DNA of 64,000 nt from positions 3,773,001 through 3,837,000 of the forward strand of contig NC_135258.1 of assembly GCF_964204865.1 (NCBI RefSeq), in the 5' to 3' direction. Position numbers and translations under genes: made by a program. Of this stretch, positions 44,981 to 55,909 are shown piece after piece (within the stretch, counting starts at the first letter, position 1; every line of letters begins with the position of its first letter). This DNA is from Styela clava. Its lineage: Eukaryota > Chordata > Ascidiacea > Stolidobranchia > Styelidae. The notes under the pieces are model-generated. The model saw only the letters and a program-made list of their open reading frames with translations. It had not been told where the DNA came from and searched no databases.

Positions 44981-46012
44981 AACGAGGAAGTCCTCTGGAA
45001 TGTCATGGCAGACATGGGATTCCCTGTACACATAATCGATTTAATCAGAAACTTGTATAAGTCCCAGAAAGCATCAATAAGGACGACACACGGAATGACA
45101 GACTTTTTTGAAATTGGCCAGGGTGTTAGGCAAGGATGCATATTGTCACCCCACCTTTTTAATATATATGCAGAGCAAGTAATGCGTGAAGCACTCGAAC
45201 ATATCCCAACAGGAATCCAAATTGGCGGAAGAGTAATCAACAACTTGAGATACGCTGATGATGTAGTCCTGATTGCACCAAGTATGCAGGAACTACAAGA
45301 TTTAACCAACAAGGTAAAGGCTGCCAGCGAAACAGCAGGACTCTTTCTCAACGTCAGCAAAACAAAGGTAATGAAAATAACACAGGCACCAAATGATATA
45401 AACTTAATTGTGGACAACCAAACTGTTGAAAATGTACAAAATTTCAACTATCTGGGTACAGTTTTTACAAACAAAGTGGATGACACCAAAGAAATAAGAC
45501 GTCGTATTGCAATGGCGAAGTCAACGATGATTGCGCTGACCAATATTTGGAAAGACAGATCCATTTCACAACGCACAAAAAAACAACTTCTACGAACATT
45601 GATATTCTCAATAGCAACATATGGAGCAGAGTGTTGGGTACTCAAGAAAGTCGACAAAAGGAAAATTGCTGCTTTTGAATTGTGGTGCTACCGAAGACTT
45701 CTGCGCGTAAGCTGGATGGACAAACGTACAAATGAATGGGTCATGGAGAAGATTGGACCGTGCCAAACACTGCTGGACAACATCAATGACAGGAAATTGC
45801 GATTTTTGGGGCATGTCGCCAGAACAGAAGGCCTAACAAAAGACTTGCTCTTTGGTAAAACCCCTGGCAAAAGAAGACGTGGGAGACCAAAAACAAGAAT
45901 GTCAGACAACGTGAAGGACATCGCAGACATAAGCATGCTTGAGTTACTCAGAATGGCACAAAACCGGAAACAATGGCGGCGATTCGTGAAGAGTGCCACG
46001 GCTGGTCAGTGA
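44981..46012 (+). CDS. RTE-like LINE reverse transcriptase, 5'-truncated
   Basis: The frame is open from 44981 to the stop at 46010-46012, about 343 codons, without a break. It begins mid-protein (NEEVLWNVMADMGFP) so fingers and endonuclease are missing. It has GVRQGCILSP, then RYADDVVLIA (catalytic box), KTKVM, the thumb, and the C-terminal ELWCYRRLLRVSW and KRRRGRPKTR typical of RTE/BovB-type elements. Truncation at the 5' end is the usual outcome of target-primed insertion. The open frame over a full kilobase suggests a young copy. The tail after the stop has a GAGAGA-rich stretch but no clear poly(A). Confidence 0.88.
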   Translation, partial: NEEVLWNVMADMGFPVHIIDLIRNLYKSQKASIRTTHGMTDFFEIGQGVRQGCILSPHLFNIYAEQVMREALEHIPTGIQIGGRVINNLRYADDVVLIAPSMQELQDLTNKVKAASETAGLFLNVSKTKVMKITQAPNDINLIVDNQTVENVQNFNYLGTVFTNKVDDTKEIRRRIAMAKSTMIALTNIWKDRSISQRTKKQLLRTLIFSIATYGAECWVLKKVDKRKIAAFELWCYRRLLRVSWMDKRTNEWVMEKIGPCQTLLDNINDRKLRFLGHVARTEGLTKDLLFGKTPGKRRRGRPKTRMSDNVKDIADISMLELLRMAQNRKQWRRFVKSATAGQ

Positions 46013-47180
46013 TGACCATCCCGTCAAAGAGAGAGAAACGAGGAAATCGATTCTCGGGGAAACATCCATAAGCGAAGTTTTCAAACCTCTTTTGGAATGG
46101 TAGCCTTTACGGTGGCCGCGTATACGAAGCCTTGTCAGGAAGCGGCATAAAGGTTAACGAAAAACGAGTTACAATTTACAGTTTTGAAAAAAAAGACAGG
46201 GGTCCGCTAAAATGGCATAATATATAATTTAAATTTGGCCAGTCCGAGTTGGCAAAGTTTAAAAAAATTCCGACATGTGGCGCTGAAGAATCATTTCTAA
46301 AACAGGAGGCGATATTGTTGAAACGCGCGCCATACATCCATTAAACAATAACGCAACAAACATTTTGATTCAAAACCACCGCCGCAGAACGAGTAACTAT
46401 GGAAACGTTTAAATTGTTCTCGATTGTGTGAAAACAATTGAAACAAAGAAGTATTGTAGCGTAATATTCACAAGTGGGATTTAAAGATACCGATGCCGTC
46501 TTCGACGCTAAACTGTTGTCTTCGAAGTTACGCTAAGAGCTACTCCTTCAGAAAACGTAAATATCATTAAGTTTTAAGTTATTGGTAGTATTAGGTCCTG
46601 AAATTAGTGAACTCATTTTAATGTGTATTTTTGAGGGCTAGGTCGCATGTAGCAATACTTTTCATAAAGTTTTTTCAAAGCAATGATGTCAAATAAAATA
46701 CGATAAATCACTGATGTAGGGCGTCATAAGCACGCTAGAAGCGTACATTAGCGATACATTAATGGCAGTTGTTCATGGTGCCAGAGCAAATTACTTGGAG
46801 GAAAGGAATATTTCACGTTTGCCTATGCTTAGTATAGAGAGAGATTTATTGTTTCGTCCACCAAAAACAAGCAATGCAACAAGAAAAATAGACAAAGCAA
46901 TTAGCGTAAATGTCATTATTTTTGAATAAATGTAGTAGTTTGATGATAAAACAGGGATTTACGCAACCCCTTATGGGCCTAAAAATAGAACACAGTGTAC
47001 ATTTATCGTGGCATAGAACGTGGAAAGTCAATGTGGTCGATGTTTCCGTAACCCCAAACACTTTTTCTCCTTGTTTTCGTCCGTAACAGTGACCAATTAG
47101 TAATAAATCAACGGGCACGTGTATTGTGTAAACCAGTTTGCACGACCAGTTATCAACTCGTAAAAACACTGTAAAAAGAT
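46013..47180. other. No gene seen
   Basis: AT-rich DNA with short frames only. The first few tens of bases are probably the LINE 3' UTR. Confidence 0.5.
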
Positions 47181-47297
47181 GGGCGCTCCAGAAGTATGTG
47201 CACCAAGATGACACACAGCCTGGACCCTAACCTGGTACACGAACCCATACTATGTTCAGGTTGTGCGCCATCTTGGTGCACAGACTGCGGGAGTGCT
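47181..47297. mobile_element. MITE family A, short form
   Basis: Ends GGGCGCTCCAGAAGTATG and a degraded right end (GCGGGAGTGCTA). Internal CAAGATGACACACAGCCTG and CAGGTTGTGCGCCATCTTGG. No target duplication is clear. Confidence 0.75.
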
Positions 47298-48040
47298 AAA
47301 TTTTGTAATGGTAATATATGAGAATCATATTTCTAAAATCATGGGTATCGGTCGGAGAGCTCACTGGCAGCCAGAGCTGTCGTGGCGGGTATCTAGCATT
47401 CGGCTTCACTACGTATTTCTTTTTGACGTATTTTGAAGTCGGTATCGGTTTTCAAAAACTAAGGTATTTTCAGCCGCTACGTGACGTTTGTATTTCTGAA
47501 TGTTTCTTTTATAATTAAATACTGGATATACTAATGCAAGAACAGAATACAAGAAATATTTAGTCAAATGTAGTTGAATTGTCGATAGGAGTCTGACAAA
47601 ACCTCTCTTACTCGTCAAAGTTGCAAGTACAGAATACATGGGAAAGTCAGAATATATGCCAGAGCTTAGCAATCCGAATAGAATACTAAGTTATCTAATT
47701 CGAATCAAGCAGATTTTACTAAACAGTCTCGATCGAATCTCTGGCAGACGGCCGTCTTTTGTCTTGTTCTTCTTGTTGTTCTCATTGCCAATCAGCAACC
47801 AAAATAAAAATAAAGTGACGTAAATAATGTAATTGACAAATTAATCACTGGATATAACTACTTGACCAAGTCTGGCGCCAATGGAAATTTACTGACGCGT
47901 TATGCACCACCTTTATTCTACGTAGATTAAGTAGATCTTTTCACTTACATTTTTTTGCTCGTATCTTTGAAAAGAGATTGGTCTACCAAGTACTTCTCAG
48001 TAAGTGCACGTAATCCGACTGTGAGAAATTCGCATAGGCT

Positions 48041-48141
48041 GCCCTGCCCATAGGCTTCAGTCTCTTTAAACAACTTGATGTAAAGTAGGCGAACAAAATC
48101 AGTTACCTCCACATCGGTACACATACTTCTGGAGCGCCAGA
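48041..48141. mobile_element. MITE family A, right-end fragment
   Basis: It contains CAGTCTCTTTAAACAACTTG, GGCGAACAAAATCAGTTACC and the right end CATACTTCTGGAGCGCC. The left half is missing. Confidence 0.65.
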
Positions 48142-48358
48142 ATTTTAATAAGTCGGAATTGTTGATATCTACAATCTAAATCGGCTCGCGTTTGGTGTCA
48201 TTTATTATACATCCTTCCAGCCCGTTTAAATCTTTGAAATATTTCCTTTCAACAGAAAAGGATTGTCGCTCGTAAATTATAACAACACCACTGTGTAATG
48301 AATTAAGATCTTTTGTACAGAGCTCGCGCAAAAAAGCACCACCGCCAATGCTCAAAAC

Positions 48359-48656
48359 GAGAATATCGGTCAGAGACCGAAGACTTATCGATCGAAAGTT
48401 AGGGTATCCCCCAAAACAGCGCTCTCACTCCATAGTGACATCTTGTGTCCATCACTAATTAATTAATAACTCGCTAAATATACGACATAATCCATTCAAA
48501 ATCAATAGGCTTCTGGTCCGACATATGATGAATGCACATGCAAAATCTGGAGCAGATTCAATCTCGCTTTCGTGAGATATCGCGTGCATTTAACAGACAG
48601 ACAGACAAACAGACAAATACCTATCAACATACTTACCGATTAAAATCGATAAGTAA
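48359..48656 (+). repeat. Dispersed repeat R1, copy 2
   Basis: Matches 30860-31149, with an additional GTATCCCCCAAAACAG stretch that the third copy also has. Confidence 0.78.
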
Positions 48657-49033
48657 TAAGAAATTGAGTAATTACACAGTTCGAGTTGGGTTTGGAATGC
48701 AGATTGCGCTGGAAATACGTGTTTTCAAATAATTTCTAACCCTAACCCTAAACTGGATAATTACTAATTTGTAATTTTAAAACGTGTCGGGGTACGTGCT
48801 TTGTACACAAGATTCATGAATCTCTATATATTGTGTAATTTGTGTTTGAACAAAATAGAATTGTCGCTCGTAAATTATCTATAACAATACCGATGTGTTA
48901 TAGATTGGCCCGACGTCGCCATAAATTATGTGTATCTATCGGAATTACCGCCGGGCCATACATGACAATAGATTCTATTATGTTGGTATTCGGTTCTGTT
49001 TAGCTCATGTTAGGTTAGCTTACCAACGAATGC

Positions 49034-49262
49034 GGATCCTTTGTATAAAGCCCACGCCACTAATGCAAAAATGTGAAATTTGGGAAAATCAACCCCCGCC
49101 ACGTGTCAAATAACAAATTAGTAGTTATCCAGTTGTGGTTAGGAATGATTTGATTTTCGAGCGCAATCTGCATTCCTAACCCAAACCCTAACTGAATAAA
49201 TACTAATTTCTTATTTTAAGCGCCGCGGGTGTTTTTTAAATGGGACTTCGTACAAAAGATTC
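49034..49262. mobile_element. MITE family B, copy 1
   Basis: Ends GGATCCTTTGTATAAAGCCC and, reversed, GAATCTTTTGTACGAAGTCC. Inside are AACAAATTAGTAGTTATCCAG and an opposed counterpart with CTAACTGAATAAATACTAAT, plus a GCGCAATCTGCATTCCTAAC core. A half copy precedes it at about 48660-48815 with GAATGCAGATTGCGCTGG. Confidence 0.75.
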
Positions 49263-49557
49263 GTTAATTTTACACCCGCGTTGCATAAGGTGTGGAATAA
49301 TGAATCAGGGCGTGTTAAATGGTAACTTAGTCCATAATGCGTTTATGTAAAGACAGTTACAGTTCCTGACAATGACAGGATTGCTCCATAACTAATTTTT
49401 TAATCTGTTTTTTTTTGTTCATGTCTACTGCTAGAATAGGTGAGTTTTTTGCTCAAAGTTCTAATTTTCCCAACGTAAGATGACAGATCAGAATAAATAG
49501 TGAGGCATTAATAGTACGCATTGCCAAATTTATCCAATCTATGACCCATTTATTATT

Positions 49558-49769
49558 GGACGCTCCAGAAGTGTGTGTACCAATATGGAGGTAACTGATT
49601 TTGTTCGCCTACTTTACATCAAGTTGTGTAAAGAGACTGAAACCTATGGGCAGGGGGTATATTCACTGGGCTGACACAGACAGTCCCCGAACACGTGATA
49701 AAACTAAAATAAGATGAATCGGAAAAAAAAATTATGGCCTAACCCGGAACACACACTACGGGAATACCC
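49558..49769. mobile_element. MITE family A, intermediate form
   Basis: Ends GGACGCTCCAGAAGTGTG and ACTACGGGAATACCC. ATTATTGG and ACTATTGG at the two sides agree at 7 of 8, although two bases overlap the expected first bases of the element. Orientation is opposite to the copy at 42478. Confidence 0.72.
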
Positions 49770-50504
49770 ACTATTGGGCATTAGACGTATATATACTGGA
49801 ACAAGTTATATTATTGTCCCGCCTTATAGCCAATCCCAAAAAATACGGGAAATCAGTGGGACCATATCAGGATACTACCAGCGATGTATTGTATTTGCTT
49901 CCGCGGTTGCAAATATAAATCATATCAGCATTACTGTGCGCCAAATTAGTCCAACGCTTCCACAAATTATGCGCATTTCCTGATAATGAACGTGCCATGG
50001 ACAGGCGACATTTGAAAATGTCTACTACCTGATATTGCATTGCCACTAATTTTATGACATATTTTCTTTTTGATTGTTTTTATATTTGTTCACGTTGGGG
50101 TAGGTTAGAATATGGGCCGATACCATATCAGAAAATTAGCGGTGGGGTCATAACAATACTTTCCTCGCGAGATATGTACAGAATTATATTTAGATTGAGT
50201 TAGGTAATCTAAACTGTTACTAATTGTTATATGATAGCAATACTAATGTGTGATAAATTACCTGAATGCTTCGTTATGAGTTGGAAAAACTTAGCAATGT
50301 GTGCGATTCTGATATTTCTCCGTCACCAATGTTCTAACCAGCTTTCATTGGGAGGTTTTGCTCCGCCTTCTAATTTATCAAAACCTAAGATAAAGGAAGA
50401 GATTTGGTTTCTGCGAGACTAACTACTCATCCTTCTTCTATGCTTTTGTGCCGGTGGATCCGTATGCATATAATGCAAGGATGCTGTAGCAAGAGTAGAG
50501 ATAA

Positions 50505-50800
50505 CAATCCCAAGTGATTCAAGAGTCTTGCTGCACACTAACACAAATATATTTCTGTAACGTTTCGTCTGACCAAGGTCAGACTTCTTCAGACATACAT
50601 AGTTCAACTATCTATAGTTTGTATTTATCGGAATTACGCACGGGCCACACATGGTAACAGATTACATATCTGTTCATAGTTCAACTAACTATAGTTGAAC
50701 TATGTATGTCTGGAGAAGTCTTAACTTGGTCATACGAAACGTTATAGAAATATATTTGTGTTAGTGTGCAGCAAGACTCTTGAATCATAAATGAAGGGAG
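50505..50800. repeat. Inverted repeat with hammerhead-like hairpins, probably PLE-derived
   Basis: The complement of 50505-50612 matches 50690-50797: both read GTTGAACTATGTATGTCTG, a hairpin, GAAACGTTA, AGAAATATATTTGTGTTAGT, GTGCAGCAAGACTCTTGAATCA. On the left arm (minus) the hairpin is CTGAAGA, A, GTCTGAC, loop CTTG, GTCAGAC, GAAA. The plus-strand arm has CTGGAGA and a weaker stem. The layout resembles the PLE terminus at 13.7 and 15.8 kb. Confidence 0.65.
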
Positions 50801-51931
50801 ATCTACAAATAATTGGTGGGGCGATATCAGGATACTTTTATACGATGTATGTATAGAACAATATACAGTTTGAGTTAGGAAAGCTAATCTGTTACCGATT
50901 GTTGACAGAGTCACCAAAGACTAACACACACTTAAGGTTTTGTTAATAGCGACTTAAGAGGATTTCAAGTGGCATGATTTCACAAAGGGTAGAGTATACT
51001 TTACAATGCTAAAAATAGTCGGTAAAATTTACGTTTTTAGTGTTGTTATTTGAATTAGAAAATGGGCATCAAATACGTATTGAGTACTGGATGTCGTTAA
51101 TTAATTAATTATCCAAATGTAATAATAAGTGCAATAGCGGGTTTGCATTCCTATCTTGATTATTATTCACTGATTTCGTTTGTCTGGGTTTATTCTGCCA
51201 TGCCTATTGTAAAACGAAGAGGCATTTACATACAATTCACATTAATTATACTCATTTTTACTAAATTATAGATAAATAAGGCTTCCATCATGGCTATCCA
51301 AGCTTGGGGAAGTTATACTTTGCGATTTAAACTCAATTCTAAGCTTGAACTAGGGATGGAATAACCCATTTTTATCTGATGGATTTTAAATGTTCCAAAT
51401 CCCCTTAGCAACTTACGTAAGTGCGTATTGACTTTTGGGGTCAGATTGTTTTGTTTTTAGTTTTAGTGTGAGAGATTTAGTAGCAAAATAATTCTCTGTA
51501 TCAGGAACGTCCAACTCGTTAGCCATGTCCAGTCGATAGTATTTTTTTCATATACCGAAAATACGAAAGTTTACAAACAGTGATTTAAAATAAAAATAAT
51601 GTATTTGAGCGTGAAGGCAGACGCAATACACCAGAAATGGTTATCGAGAAGCGTCACATATGAGGGAGTTTAACATTGAATTATACAACGATGAAAAAAA
51701 AGATGAACGATATTTACTAACCGAAACCGGTCTTTTTAAGTGAGCTTGGACTTAGGTGATCTGGTGTTTCCAGTATCGCTCGTGGTGATGGTATGGAGTC
51801 GGCGTTTCAGAAATCAGGATGTACTTTTAAATTTTGATTGTTTTGAATTAATCAGATCCATGAACGTCTATATACCAGGTGGTCGCTAGGTAGGTCAGAT
51901 GAGATCACGAATAAAATACGGTCATACTTAT

Positions 51932-52405
51932 TACTTTTTCGATAAGTTTTTATTTCAGGTTCTAGTTTTCATTGGGTTGATACCTTTAGGTTATATTTGA
52001 TTTCTATACATGTTATTACTTATCGATTTTAATCGATAAGTATGTTGATAGGTATTTGTCTGTCTGTCTGTTAGATGCACGCGATTTCTCACGAAAGCGA
52101 GATTGAATCTGCTCCAGATTTTGCATGTGCCTTCATCATATCTTGGACCTAAAGCCTATTGGTTTTGGGCGAATTATGTCGTATAATTAGCGAGTTATTG
52201 ACTAATTAGTGATTGAACACAAGGTGTCAGTATGGAGTAAGAGCGCTGTTTTGGGGTATCCCCTAACTTTCAATCGATAAGTCTTCGGTCTCTGACCGAT
52301 ATTCTCGTTTCTTTTTCGATAAGTTTTTATTTTGTTTCAGGTTCTAGTTTTCTTTAGGTTGTTACCTTTAGGTTATATTTGATTTCTATATATGTAATAT
52401 TAGAT
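51932..52405 (-). repeat. Repeat R1, copy 3 (reverse), between 85-bp direct repeats
   Basis: R1 lies reversed at 52016-52306 (CGATTTTAATCGATAAG first, ATATTCTC last). It is flanked by two copies of a stretch running CTTTTTCGATAAGTTTTTAT to GATTTCTATA (51935-52016 and 52311-52400), over 85% alike by eye. Thus R1 is sandwiched in a larger duplicated unit. Confidence 0.8.
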
Positions 52406-52930
52406 ATTAATCCCGAAAGTGTGGAGCTGTCATTGCCCGAAGGAGAGCAATCAATTATGTAATAATTAATCGTATTATATCGTTATAAACGTTTTCAATA
52501 ATTTCTACTGTATTGGGTTCGGGAGGAGGGCGGAACTTGTTCGTTCGTGAGTAGATAGATATAAACCAATTCTAATTAAAAATTAGAGTTTTAATTGAAT
52601 CGTGACATTTCGCTACACCCAAAGAGTAGGCTTCTTCTATTGGTCGGCTACTTATTAACGTGAAGTCCGTGATCAAAGGCTCAATCGAAAGCGACAAAAT
52701 TTTACGTCGCCCTATAGGAAGATTCATTTTTATTGTACGTATATCAGTAGATAGCGATTGACACCTGACTTGAAACAATTCTTGTCTGGGGGAAACGGAT
52801 TTTAAAACGTGAATTCCAAAAAACGAAAGTTTTATCATTTTTCTTATAGTCTAAGACCACTTTTCGAAATGCTCAGATTTTTTCATTATCAACACAAACA
52901 TTTTAAGACAGAAATTGATAGAAGTGCAGG

Positions 52931-53560
52931 ACAGAAACCTTGTAACACCCTGAGAGCACTTCCCGTAGTAGTCGGTTTCTTAATATCAAGTCAATGATCA
53001 GAGAAGCTTAATCAACGCAACAGATGTCTAAGTGTCCTTGAGACATTGACTTTCAAGTTCGGGATTTATTTTTCGCAGTCAGAGTGAAAATTGCGCGTAT
53101 CATTAACTAATTACCCCTTCATGAAAAACGAACAATAACAGAATTTGTATGCATTGTGGAGATAATCGATAGTTTCGAAATAGGAATATAGAGAGAACAA
53201 GCAAACAGGAGCGTAGCCAGGAATCTGCAAAAGAGAGGGGGGGGGGGGAATTTGTAGGTTAGACCGTGGCAGCAGGTCGGAAACGTGCGTTTTTACTAGT
53301 CTACGTCTCAATCTATGAAAAATTGCTATTTATGATACAGAAAAATGCTTTTTCCTACACAAGAAATATGGAATTCCGTGGGCAGGACAGACACAATGTT
53401 AAACCCTAAGAGCCTTCCCGTAATGGTAGGTTTTTTAATATCAAGTCAATGATCAGATAACCTAAATAAAAAATGACAAAATCTCACATCAAGGCAACAG
53501 ATGTAGAAGAGCCCTTGATAGTATACAAGAACATAGATTGAACTTCAAGGTCGGAACTTT
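52931..53560 (+). repeat. Diverged direct repeat
   Basis: 52931-53075 and 53382-53560 share TTCCCGTA, TTAATATCAAGTCAATGATC, CAACAGATGT and CTTCAAGGTCGG-like blocks in order. Between them is a run of 12 G at 53237-53248. Confidence 0.7.
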
Positions 53561-53652
53561 ATTGTCTTCTAATGGCGAAGGTAGTTAATGAAATTACGTC
53601 ATGGTACTTGAAAAATGAACTCATCGATAAGATACTGAGATCTTCAGCGAAT

Positions 53653-53853
53653 TGTGTACCAGGTTAGGTTTAGGGCATAAGTTTATTCCTATTTTCCCTA
53701 TTTTAGTTATATTACGAGTTCGGAGACTATCTGTGTTAGCCAAATGAATATACCCTCTGCCAATAGGTTTTAGTTCTTTTACACATCTTGATTTAAAAAT
53801 AGGCGAACAAAATTATTTACCTCCATATTGGTACACACACTTCTGGAGGGCCC
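53653..53853. mobile_element. MITE family A, left end missing
   Basis: Starts within the element at GTGTACCAGGTTAGG and ends CACTTCTGGAGGGCCC. It abuts MITE B at 53868. Confidence 0.7.
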
Positions 53854-53867
53854 GTGGTCCAGTTATT

Positions 53868-54098
53868 GAATCTTTTGTGCAAAGCTCCCGTCACTGATGC
53901 AAAAATGTGAGATTAAAGAATAACACCCGCGCCACGTTTAAACCTAATTAGTGATTATCTACTTAAGGTTAGATTTAGGAAGGTTTTGAATTTCCAACGC
54001 AATTGGCATTGCTAGCTCTAACTGGATAATTAGGCTACTATTTTTCTTATTTTGAGAGTTGACATGGTATCTTTATCGTGACCTTGTACAAAAGATCC
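53868..54098. mobile_element. MITE family B, copy 2
   Basis: Ends GAATCTTTTGTGCAAAGC and, reversed, GGATCTTTTGTACAAGGTC. Same internal order as 49034-49262. Confidence 0.75.
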
Positions 54099-54329
54099 CA
54101 ATTAATAACTGTCCTTTTCTTTTCTTTTTCGGGTAAAAAAAGGTTAGACGCATTCAAAAATGAAGGATAATCAAATCTGAGCAAATTTACTGGAAACCAC
54201 TCAAATGCCAAGAGCGAATGTAACAAGTCTAATACCGCTCGTCATTTACGGACACGTATTGCACCGCCATAAACCCATATATTTTTAGTAACCCATGTCA
54301 TATCAGTGGTACCTCGTAACATTCCCCAT

Positions 54330-54545
54330 ATGCCATATAGCATTCACATAACCACTGTCTCCCAATCAATATGGCGTCAGCAGCCCTGCCAGCAACTTCC
54401 GGGTTACTTCCTGGTTCAAGGTCATGATATCTCGAAACTTTTTCGGATAAGAGTTTCCTCAATTTTTATCAGACATCCCTGCCAGCAACTTCTGGGTTAC
54501 TTCCTGGTTCAGGTCATGATATCTCGAAACTTTTTCGAATAAGAG
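54330..54545 (+). pseudogene. Two partial copies of exon 1 of the 55910 gene
   Basis: 54330-54440 repeats the 5' flank and first 16 or so codons of exon 1 (ATAGCATTCACATAACCACT, then ATGGCGTCAGCAGCCCTGCC) but meets TGA right after GGTTCAAGGTCA. 54474-54545 repeats the CCCTGCCAGCAACTTC part a second time with the following TATCTCGAAACTTTTTCG. Neither has a usable donor. They look like failed upstream duplications. Confidence 0.8.
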
Positions 54546-54687
54546 TCCCCTCTTAAAATATGACGAACAACGATCTCTCGAGTGAAAAACGGGGCGAGCG
54601 TACTTTTAACTCTTAGCGTATTGCGATGACGTTTCATAAATATTTTCTATGAAATTGGCTTCTTTTTCACAGTTCCTTCATATAGAC

Positions 54688-55086
54688 CAGGGGTCCCCAA
54701 ACCAGGGGTCGCGACCCCAAATTGGGTGGGAGTGATAAGTAGGTTGGGGTCGCAAACAGATCATGGGGTCGGTGAGTTATGGTCGAGGATGGATGTACAA
54801 AACATCTAATATTTGACAAACCATTTTAATTTAGCAGTTTGCACCATGGCTTACTGTAAAACAGGCCCATAGGCATTGCTCTATACTTATGCTATAGAAA
54901 ATGTAGGTGATTATTGTGACATCACCGTTTGGTTCTGTCTTACTTTACTTAATACCACCACATGACCAATCTCGAAAGCCCAGGTAAAGAAGCTCTAAAG
55001 TTCCATGAATATATATGACCTGGGGTCGCACTGAACACTTGAAAGTTGTCTTTGGGGTCGTCCTGAAGAAAGCTTGGGAACCCCTG
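54688..55086. mobile_element. hAT MITE with perfect 8-bp TSD
   Basis: Ends CAGGGGTCCCCAAACC and GCTTGGGAACCCCTG. ATATAGAC flanks both sides (54680-54687 and 55087-55094). GGGGTCGC blocks are subterminal. Confidence 0.93.
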
Positions 55087-55554
55087 ATATAGACTTACAA
55101 TAGGCAACAAATATAGCATTATGTTTCATTCTAGCTCTTGGTATTTCTGTCGCAGCCCGTGATATTCTACACACACGAAGTTCGGAGCGAGGGCGCGTGT
55201 TGTTGTTTTGAACAAATTCGTTTCTCGCGTGTTTGGAAAATTCGTCGTAGGAAATCTCGCCGCGGGAAATTTCGGCGCACAGGAAAAATCGCAAAAGCAT
55301 TTTGCTGTAAAACAAGTATTTGAGATTAAAACAGTTAGTTTAATAGGGTTGGGGTATGCTCTTAAAAAAGGGATCTTTTTCAAATAATGCCATTTTTCTT
55401 ATGGCGATTTTTTCTATGCGGCGAAATTTCCGACGGCGAGATTCCTTGCGGCGAATTTTCCTACATCCGTTTCTCGAGCGTGTCTACAACTGTTAGCGTA
55501 ATGTGGTAATCTTTTGTAAATTATTGGACACGTTTAGTGGCCATAACGATCGTT

Positions 55555-55780
55555 TCAAAATTTTGTTGTTATTGTTATTATTGTTATTTGTCTCCGTCTC
55601 CATTTTTAAAAAATCGCTTTTCTCTTCGAATACTGGACCAATTGCTTTGATATTTTCAGTGGTTAAAGATAAAATTTTTCTCCAGAAGGCTATTACTTTT
55701 TTTTTCGCTATGACGTCATCAAAATTATTGCCACTGGGTGGCGCTACGTGTCCATATATTTGAGCATAGCTCTCTTGTTC
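55555..55780 (+). repeat. Dispersed repeat R2, copy 2
   Basis: Partner of 34225-34420. Confidence 0.72.
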
Positions 55781-55909
55781 ACTATATAATTCTATTTATT
55801 ACTTTCAGTTCCTTCATATAGGCTACAATAGGTAGCATTATAACTCATATTATCATAAATCTACAACTAATGGATATAGCATTCACATAACCACTGCCCT
55901 CCAATCAAC

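Larger units (their letters stand above)
47298..54300. other. Repeat-rich, gene-free stretch
   Basis: Contents listed separately: R1 (two copies), MITE B (two copies), MITE A (three, partial or full), a PLE-like inverted repeat, and a direct repeat at 52931/53382. I see no gene. Confidence 0.6.

Noticed and set aside
45448..45999. Minus-strand frames under the LINE
   Set aside because: Antisense shadows of the RTE reverse transcriptase frame.
48735..48760. CTAACCCTAACCCTAAA as an interstitial telomere
   Set aside because: Only two to three hexamers, inside a dispersed MITE B-related block. Too short to indicate a telomere.
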